Assembly: GCA_009917545.1 (NCBI GenBank)
Contig: QZDW01000002.1
Coordinates: 62,001-126,000, forward strand
DNA: 64,000 nt
Direction: 5' to 3'
Source: a bacterium 1XD42-76
Lineage (GTDB): Bacteria > Bacillota > Clostridia > Lachnospirales > Lachnospiraceae
The notes under the pieces are model-generated. The model did not search any database, was not told the origin of the DNA, and saw only the letters and a program-made list of their open reading frames with translations. Positions 58,442 to 64,000 of the stretch are shown in pieces. The translations under genes and the position numbers were made by a program. Numbering within the stretch: the first letter of the stretch is position 1; every line of letters starts with the position of its first letter.

Positions 58442-60131
58442 TGATTGTCCTCTCCTTTTCCCGTATCTCCGGAAAAACTTCGTCTACGCGCCTGTCACGG
58501 ACACGTTCACGTATCAGAAGCTGACTGAAGCGGATATTATTTTTCTTTAAAATGTCGGCCACCTCTGTCTGGATCTTCTTTTCCTGCTTTGCCATGTGAG
58601 GAGGCACGAGAAGCTGCATTCTCGTCTCATGATCCTGCAGAGTCATCAAAAGTTCAAATTTACCCAGGCTTTGGATATCAAACTTCAGAAAGACCTTAAT
58701 CTTTCTGGCGTCATTTTTATTATCCTTTCTGGCATCCGGGTCCACCCACATTTCCGACATTACATTATTGTCCTCATACTGAAAAGGAAGAATAAAATGA
58801 AGGAGAGGCATATAGACGCTCTCGTTCAAAAGCATGCCGTTCATGATGGTGTAAAACTGCTGTACATGTTCCAGTCCCGCCTGTCCGTTCGCTCCTTTTA
58901 ATAAAAGACCGCTCAGACCGTCGGCAAATCCCGACATCGGATGCTGCGTACTGGCGCCCGGGAGGCCGCGTGAATTTGCAGGCGTCTGCGCATCCGGCCT
59001 GTCTTTGCCCCGGATATCCTCTCTTGGCATGGCAACGTCCGTCTCTTCTTCCGGACCTTCCTCGCCGGCATTTACATGTTCCCCTGCTTCCTGAGTCTCT
59101 TCGGGCGAATCCTCAGAAAACATCCCGCGGAAGCTGACAGAATTGTCGCCCTCCGTACGCCCTTCCTCCTCCAGGGCAGCCATCGCCTCTTCCAGATCTG
59201 CCGGACGCTGTGTATCCCTCTCGCCCGACCTTAAAAGCGCCATGAGGCTGGCTTTGGCATCCCCTTTAAACAAACGGGCAAAATCCCTGTCATGAATCAT
59301 ATTCCCGAAGAACTTCAGCAGCCTGCCCTTATTCCCGTTCTGATACCGCACCGCGTGGAAAATCAAAAGCATCGTAGCCTCGCGAATCGGCCCATAATCA
59401 TGGGTACGGGAAATATAGGATGCCAAAAACGGGATCATCCTGTCATTTAAAAGCCCCGCGTTCTGCGCAGTCTCCCCGTTTGCCGCCTGCCAGTCCAGAG
59501 AATCTGCAAGCTCCCTGAACTCTGCCCGATAGGAACGGAACAAAAGATGCTCAATATCTTCCATCAAAGAATGCATCTGCTGAAGAAGATGCGGGCCGGA
59601 CGAGTAATCATTAAACACCTTAAGAAAGCTTAACGCCGTATCACGAAGGCCCTCCGACGGATTCTGCGACAGTATAGAGCGGAGCTTATTGAAAAAGTCG
59701 CCCGTAAACCTTGCCTGCAAATCCCTCTGCCCCTGTATGAATTCAACCAAATCCTGCGGGGAATCCATACGCACAGAGAGCAGAAGCTTCTCCACCAAAG
59801 CTCCCACCTCGGCGCGGCCCGCCTCGCCGATTCCCGCCATATCGGACGAAAATAAAAGACGTTCCAGAGCGCCGGTAAGTTCCCCTTCTTCAATCAGGCC
59901 TTTAATAAACGCTCCATAGTTACTTTCATAATTGATAACGCCAAACGGGGCTTCCTGCGCCGCATTCCCCGACTGTTCTCCGTCACGTCCGTCGGCCCGC
60001 ACGACCCGCGTGGGATCTACGGGATTATGGACGGACTGTGCGCCTGCCCCGCTGCGCGGATCCTGAGGATTCAATATATTCCTGTTGTCTGTATTCAGAT
60101 TCGGCGTTGTCACCTGTAAAATATTCGCCAT
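58428..60131 (-). CDS. FliK-like hook-length control family protein (YlqG type)
   Basis: 567 residues. The N-terminal half is helical (about 65-320), then an acidic, disordered linker (about 320-400, TEGDNSVSFRGMFSEDSPEE). The C-terminal domain resembles the FliK substrate-specificity domain (DARKIKVFLKFDIQSLGKFE and MQLLVPPHMAKQEKKIQTE). GGAGGG directly precedes the ATG. It is first in the seven-gene unit, with a sigma-A-type promoter about 340 bases upstream. The pairing with an FlhB-like gene supports an export-switch role. It is unlikely to be the only FliK, since the core hook genes are not in this window. Confidence 0.82.
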   Translation of the reverse strand: MANILQVTTPNLNTDNRNILNPQDPRSGAGAQSVHNPVDPTRVVRADGRDGEQSGNAAQEAPFGVINYESNYGAFIKGLIEEGELTGALERLLFSSDMAGIGEAGRAEVGALVEKLLLSVRMDSPQDLVEFIQGQRDLQARFTGDFFNKLRSILSQNPSEGLRDTALSFLKVFNDYSSGPHLLQQMHSLMEDIEHLLFRSYRAEFRELADSLDWQAANGETAQNAGLLNDRMIPFLASYISRTHDYGPIREATMLLIFHAVRYQNGNKGRLLKFFGNMIHDRDFARLFKGDAKASLMALLRSGERDTQRPADLEEAMAALEEEGRTEGDNSVSFRGMFSEDSPEETQEAGEHVNAGEEGPEEETDVAMPREDIRGKDRPDAQTPANSRGLPGASTQHPMSGFADGLSGLLLKGANGQAGLEHVQQFYTIMNGMLLNESVYMPLLHFILPFQYEDNNVMSEMWVDPDARKDNKNDARKIKVFLKFDIQSLGKFELLMTLQDHETRMQLLVPPHMAKQEKKIQTEVADILKKNNIRFSQLLIRERVRDRRVDEVFPEIREKERTINVRI

Positions 60132-60472
60132 ATGCCCTCCAGCCCCTGTTCTATCTGAAATTCTTAAAGCAAAAATCCATCGGCCGTATCACCACGGTCC
60201 GCTGCGGCCATCCAAGGAGAATACACGAAACAGACCGAACGCTCACACCCTGCATATAAAGCCCTGTTGCTCCACATATGCAAAAAAATGCAAGCTTTCC
60301 GCCCGAATCCACTGGTCTCAGCCATTCCATATATCTGTCCCGAAAGACGTCCCCTTATACTGTCCGGCTGTGATGATCATAAATATTCTGCGTAAAAACA
60401 GTATTATTTTTGTATATCGTCGCATTTTAAATTAATATTAGACTTTTGACTTTAATTTATATGGCTGATTGT

Positions 60473-60501
60473 ATTATATTATCTTTTTGCTGTTTATACA
60501 A
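60473..60501 (-). promoter_or_regulatory. Promoter of the seven-gene unit
   Basis: TTGTAT (60496-60501), 17-bp spacer, TATAAT (60473-60478). It gives a leader of about 335 bases, in which I see no gene (60132-60470). Confidence 0.65.
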
Positions 60502-60567
60502 GGTGGCAAAGTGTGGCAAAATCATATTATTTTTCAGGCAGTTCCTGCAAAAACTTGCAAACCGCTG

Positions 60568-60594
60568 TTATCCTTCCCTAAAAAATGCCGATAA
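60568..60594 (+). promoter_or_regulatory. Candidate SigD promoter of flgM
   Basis: TTAT (60568-60571), N15, GCCGATAA (60587-60594), 30 bases before flgM. The -10 is a perfect sigma-28 match. Confidence 0.72.
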
Positions 60595-60623
60595 TTGAAG
60601 TAAGAGTAGAAGGGAGGTAGATT

Positions 60624-60923
60624 ATGAACATTACATTTCAGAGCGTGAATCCTGCTTACCGTTCACCAGCTCCCGCGATGCGCAAACGCATGCCCCAATC
60701 TGGAAGTGCAAAAGGGGATTACGATACAGTCAATATCCGCAGACCACAGGCTGCGCCGGACGATGACGAAACTTTTGCCCGGATGCTGGCGCGAAAGACC
60801 TCCGCACAGATTTCAGGCGGAGCTGATCCGGAGCGTGTAAAGGAACTTGGCCGCCGGATTGCCGACGGCACCTATCAACCGGATCCCCAGCGGATCGCCG
60901 GACGGCTTCTCGGACTGGGCTGA
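60624..60923 (+). CDS. flgM: Anti-sigma-28 factor FlgM
   Basis: Holds SigD inactive until the hook is complete. 99 residues: a disordered, basic N-terminal half (SPAPAMRKRMPQSGS) and the helical sigma-binding C terminus (DPERVKELGRRIADGTYQP and RIAGRLLGLG). A GGGAGG ribosome site precedes the ATG. A SigD-type promoter just upstream makes a feedback loop. First of flgM-flgN-flgK-flgL. Confidence 0.93.
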   Translation: MNITFQSVNPAYRSPAPAMRKRMPQSGSAKGDYDTVNIRRPQAAPDDDETFARMLARKTSAQISGGADPERVKELGRRIADGTYQPDPQRIAGRLLGLG

Positions 60924-60998
60924 TGCTTTGGTATCAGCCTGGTTTCTGTTACCGGCCGTACGCATTTCATTTTCAAAAGACGGGAGGAAGATAAACGA

Positions 60999-61481
60999 TT
61001 GAGCCAGACAGCACATCAAACACTGGAAGATTTTGCCGCTGTCATCCGCGATCTGACTGCAACAGCAGGCCGCATAACAGAGATTGAAGAGGCAAAAGCC
61101 GAAGCCGCTTCAGAAGGCCGCCACAGACAGCTTGACGGCTTTATACAGGAAGAACAGGCGCACATCCTTAAATTACGCGGGCTGGAGCAGCACAGGCTTA
61201 AGCTTGCCGAATCACTTGGCTGGAAATCTCTGACCTTCCGGCAGATTCTTGAGAAAACGTCGTCTGACGAGACTGAGCTTTTAAGCCCTCTGTTTTCAGA
61301 GCTTGAGCGTCAGTTAAAGCGGCTTGAGCAGGCCAGGGAGGCAGCGGAAAAGATCATAAAGGTCCGGCTCCACGAGATTCAGACCACGATTGCAAGGCAG
61401 CATGGCGCCTCCTATGATAATTCGGGCAATCTCAGTTCTGAAGCCCTGCCCCACACAAAGCTTCAAAATAAATATGTATGA
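60999..61481 (+). CDS. flgN: Flagellar export chaperone FlgN
   Basis: Binds FlgK and FlgL in the cytoplasm and guides them to the export gate. 160 residues, nearly all helical coiled coil (SPLFSELERQLKRLEQAREA), ending with a polar tail. The start is TTG at 60999 with GGGAGG 11 bases upstream. Assigned from size, helical nature and position between flgM and flgK rather than from a strong motif. Confidence 0.85.
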   Translation: MSQTAHQTLEDFAAVIRDLTATAGRITEIEEAKAEAASEGRHRQLDGFIQEEQAHILKLRGLEQHRLKLAESLGWKSLTFRQILEKTSSDETELLSPLFSELERQLKRLEQAREAAEKIIKVRLHEIQTTIARQHGASYDNSGNLSSEALPHTKLQNKYV

Positions 61482-61555
61482 CATTTCTAAAATAGAATTC
61501 ATTTTTTATAGAAGTAAGCATTAAAAGTCAGAAGTAAATATTTGGAGGACAAATT

Positions 61556-63424
61556 ATGGTACGAGCAACGTTCGCGGGTTTTTCGACCGCGTTATCCGCG
61601 ATACAGGCCAGCCAGAAGCGTCTGGATATCACCGGACAGAACCTGGCTAACATGAATACGGCAGGCTACACCAGACAGCAGCTTCAGGTGTCCAGCTTAA
61701 ACTACACCAACCCCATCTCCCACTATATGAACGGTTCGGAGATCTCGGTTGGCTTTGGCGTACATATGGATAAAGTAACGCAGGTTCGGGATCCCTATCT
61801 TGATATGCAGTACAGAAACCAGATGTATCGCTCCGGTTATACGGATTCCATGCAGACCTCCCTCGACCAGCTTTCAGAGTTTCTCGACGAGACGAGTATC
61901 GAGGGTATCCGGCAAGCTTTCGACAATGTTCAGTCCTCATTGGAGAACATGTCCGATCCGTCCCATGTAGTCAATCCGATCTATGAGTCGGAGCTGCGTT
62001 CCAGAATGCAGGCGCTGACAAATCTGCTCAATGAAGCTTCTAGGAAACTCGACGAAGCCGAGCAGGCCGAGTATTCCAAGCTTTCCGGAAAAGGTACGAG
62101 CGAAAACGGATCGGTGGAACAGATCAATGACATGCTTCGTCAGATCGGCGACTTAAACCGTCAGATTAAAAGAAACCAGATCCACGGCCAGCCAAGTCTG
62201 GAGCTGATGGATGAGAGGAATATGCTGCTCGATCAATTAGCCAGTTATATTCCGATCGAGGTTACTTATTATAAAGATGTGAATCATGATGGGATTGATA
62301 ATACTGATCCGACTAAACCTGACCTGAGTGAAGAATATCATCTCGATGGACAGGGCAATATTCTTGGTAAGAAAGAATGGCCCGATGACGTGAGAGTCGA
62401 GATGGTCTATGAGTCTGTTGATCCAAATACCGGTTTAAAGGAGAAAAAGAAGATTGTCCTCGTCGAAGGTTCCTATGGGAATGGCGAAATAGACAAAGAG
62501 AATTATGGGAAGCTCTCGATTGATGCTACGCCCAATCCTGATGGCAGCGTCAGTCCCGAAAATATTAAGCTTACCTTTACAGCTGCTCATTTTGATAAGG
62601 ACGGCAAAGAAAATGCTAACCCTACGACGGTTGACTTCAATAAAAATGCCGCTGCTGGGGGCACTCAGTTTCCCAGCGATTCCGGTTCCATTCAGGCCAG
62701 TCTCGATATGCTCTGGAAAGACGGAGCAACGGCAAACCTTGACGATGTAAAGGGATATGATTACTATAGAGATCAGCTCGATACCCTGGCGCGCAATTTC
62801 GCCATTGTAATGAATGAAATTAATATTCATGGAACCTCGACAGATCCAAATGTGCCTAAGGACGACACCCAGTTCCTGTTATTCAACAGAGATACGGGAA
62901 CATACACTGATGGATTAGATATCACTGCCGGCAATATTGGTATCAGCAGTGGATGGATCGGCGGAACTGTCACAGTCAGTAAAGTTGGAACGGACGAGGA
63001 TGGCGGAAAGAACTCCAACGGCACTGTTTTGAATCTTCTGGAAGCCATGAAAACAAAATATGGACTTGATGCTAATGGTGACCCAATTAATTCCGTACAA
63101 GATATTCTTAAAGGCCTTAAAGATGCTAACGGAAAACCAATTGAAATTAACTTAGGCAACAATTCTTTTGCCGACTATATGAACCACGCTTCTACAGTCC
63201 TGGCAAATGATTCCTACCACAATCAGGTGGCGCTTAAGACCAACGTTACCGTATTAAACGGAATCCAGAACTCCCGTGATTCCGTATCGGGAGTCAGCCT
63301 GAATGAGGAAGCTTCCAATACTATGATTTATATGTCCGCATATAATGCGGCTTCGCGTCTGATGACAGCTCTTGACGAGGCATTGAATACATTGATTAAT
63401 AATACCGGCCTGGTAGGACGTTAA
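61556..63424 (+). CDS. flgK: Hook-associated protein 1 FlgK
   Basis: First junction protein between hook and filament. 622 residues, with N-terminal rod motif (IQASQKRLDITGQNLANMNT, then AGYTRQQLQVSS) and the C-terminal helix (ASRLMTALDEALNTLINNT). The central domain is enlarged (about 235-375) and has DVNHDGIDNTD, a loop like calcium-binding EF-hand or thrombospondin-3 motifs. Base composition in that insert (about 62265-62660) is more AT-rich than the flanks, suggesting domain exchange. GGAGG precedes the ATG. Follows flgN by 74 bases. Confidence 0.96.
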   Translation: MVRATFAGFSTALSAIQASQKRLDITGQNLANMNTAGYTRQQLQVSSLNYTNPISHYMNGSEISVGFGVHMDKVTQVRDPYLDMQYRNQMYRSGYTDSMQTSLDQLSEFLDETSIEGIRQAFDNVQSSLENMSDPSHVVNPIYESELRSRMQALTNLLNEASRKLDEAEQAEYSKLSGKGTSENGSVEQINDMLRQIGDLNRQIKRNQIHGQPSLELMDERNMLLDQLASYIPIEVTYYKDVNHDGIDNTDPTKPDLSEEYHLDGQGNILGKKEWPDDVRVEMVYESVDPNTGLKEKKKIVLVEGSYGNGEIDKENYGKLSIDATPNPDGSVSPENIKLTFTAAHFDKDGKENANPTTVDFNKNAAAGGTQFPSDSGSIQASLDMLWKDGATANLDDVKGYDYYRDQLDTLARNFAIVMNEINIHGTSTDPNVPKDDTQFLLFNRDTGTYTDGLDITAGNIGISSGWIGGTVTVSKVGTDEDGGKNSNGTVLNLLEAMKTKYGLDANGDPINSVQDILKGLKDANGKPIEINLGNNSFADYMNHASTVLANDSYHNQVALKTNVTVLNGIQNSRDSVSGVSLNEEASNTMIYMSAYNAASRLMTALDEALNTLINNTGLVGR

Positions 63425-63503
63425 TCTGTATTTTCAAAATTAGCCAAAGTCCTGTCCAATTGATAAATTTAACAGAAAGCACAGACACAATCAGGTTTTC
63501 ACA

Positions 63504-63539
63504 TGGCATGCCAATGGTAAGATTCTTGTTGGCATGCCA
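63504..63539 (+). repeat. Perfect 11-bp inverted repeat between flgK and flgL
   Basis: TGGCATGCCAA, 14-base loop, TTGGCATGCCA. No T run follows. It lies 28 bases upstream of flgL and could be an RNA hairpin or a protein-binding site. Confidence 0.7.
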
Positions 63540-63567
63540 GCAGCAATATATTACGGAGGTATTTCAT

Positions 63568-64000
63568 ATGCGTGTAGTAAATTCATCCATGTATCGAAAT
63601 TATACATCTTCACTCAATAAAGTACATTCCCAGCTTAATAAGAGCTTCAATAAGATTTCCAGCTCAAAGGCGTATGAAACAGCGGCTGATAATCCTCTTG
63701 CCTATTATGCGGGTAAAAAAATGGATAATCAGCACCAGGATGCACAGAGCAAGCTCCAGCTCTTAACGGATATCCAAAACCGTATTTATCAGCAGGAGTT
63801 GGGAGCCAGGGATATCAAGTCAGTTCTTTCCGAGGCCAAACAGAGAGTTATCTATGCGAGAACTGCCACCTCTACCGGCGAGTCTGATATCAGGACTCAT
63901 AAAGAAGACTTACTGCAAAAGTTGCAGCTTGTTGTCAATGATCTCAATACCCAGTATGAAGATTTCTATGTATACGGCGGAAATGACGTCAATACGACTC
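63568..64000 (+). CDS. flgL: Hook-associated protein 3 FlgL, 5' part (cut by window edge)
   Basis: Second junction protein, flagellin-like. The first 144 residues are present: MRVVNSSMYRNYTSSLNKVH, then LNKSFNKISSSKAYETAADN, and the helical D1 region (VVNDLNTQYEDFYVYGGND). ACGGAGGT lies seven bases before the ATG. It follows flgK in the usual order. The rest of the gene is outside the window. Confidence 0.93.
   Translation, partial: MRVVNSSMYRNYTSSLNKVHSQLNKSFNKISSSKAYETAADNPLAYYAGKKMDNQHQDAQSKLQLLTDIQNRIYQQELGARDIKSVLSEAKQRVIYARTATSTGESDIRTHKEDLLQKLQLVVNDLNTQYEDFYVYGGNDVNTT

Noticed and set aside
60132-60472. Small gene in the leader of the FliK-like unit
   Set aside because: Frames such as 60038-60259 and 60085-60435 run antisense to the unit start and lack ribosome sites.

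Overview
The window looks like a chromosome segment of a motile, Gram-positive anaerobe of the Clostridia, most likely Lachnospiraceae (Clostridium cluster XIVa). The reasons are: a Gram-positive PolC; the block pyrH-frr-uppS-cdsA-dxr-rseP-ispG-polC; a CIRCE-controlled hrcA-grpE-dnaK-dnaJ operon; several methyl-accepting chemotaxis proteins (MCPs) with near-identical signalling domains; FlgM/FlgN/FlgK/FlgL; a FliK-like/FlhB-like gene pair; and choline-binding-type cell-wall repeats. The genus is inference. No rRNA, tRNA or CRISPR array was seen.

Layout. 1-1006 (minus): 5' part of a copper P-type ATPase with its own promoter and palindromic operator. 1389-12538 (minus): the housekeeping block from pyrH to polC, preceded by an unusual 101-bp tandem repeat. 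13222-18113 (minus): the heat-shock operon. 18321-24159 (minus): a hybrid histidine kinase, a glycerate kinase and a ferredoxin-type aldo/keto reductase, each with its own visible promoter. 24291-31829: a decayed accessory stretch with four broken genes. These are an MCP without its hairpin tip, a helicase-nuclease-exonuclease fusion split by a frameshift, an XRE-type regulator remnant, and a subtilase lacking its Asp segment. 31830-37543 (minus): three intact MCPs. 37807-42499 (plus): cheA-cheW-cheR-cheB, then a membrane-anchored C39-like protein. 43902-49543 (minus): two glycosyltransferase-TPR paralogues and two flagellins. 49884-52168 (minus): an M18 aminopeptidase and an Rpn-like protein. 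52368-60131 (minus): a seven-gene unit of FliK-like, FlhB-like, two wall-binding proteins, a lytic transglycosylase, PilZ and a glycosyltransferase. 60624-64000 (plus): flgM-flgN-flgK-flgL, the last cut by the window edge.

How it works together. Five candidate SigD (sigma-28) promoters, with a -10 close to GCCGATAA and an A/T tetranucleotide (TTAT in three) 15 bp upstream, precede cheA, an MCP, both flagellins and flgM. Chemoreceptors, adaptation enzymes, filament and hook-filament junction proteins therefore look like one late-flagellar regulon. The seven-gene unit between flagellins and flgM has a sigma-A-like promoter and its own terminator, and is the best candidate for an incompletely described system. 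It ties flagellar export-switch paralogues to two secreted wall-binding proteins, a transglycosylase without a signal peptide, a PilZ protein and a glycosyltransferase.

Repeats. A roughly 110-bp dispersed repeat occurs six times at four intergenic loci, twice as tandem pairs. Several start codons below were moved inward from the longest open frame, because a Shine-Dalgarno sequence, promoter or CIRCE element lies inside the longer version.
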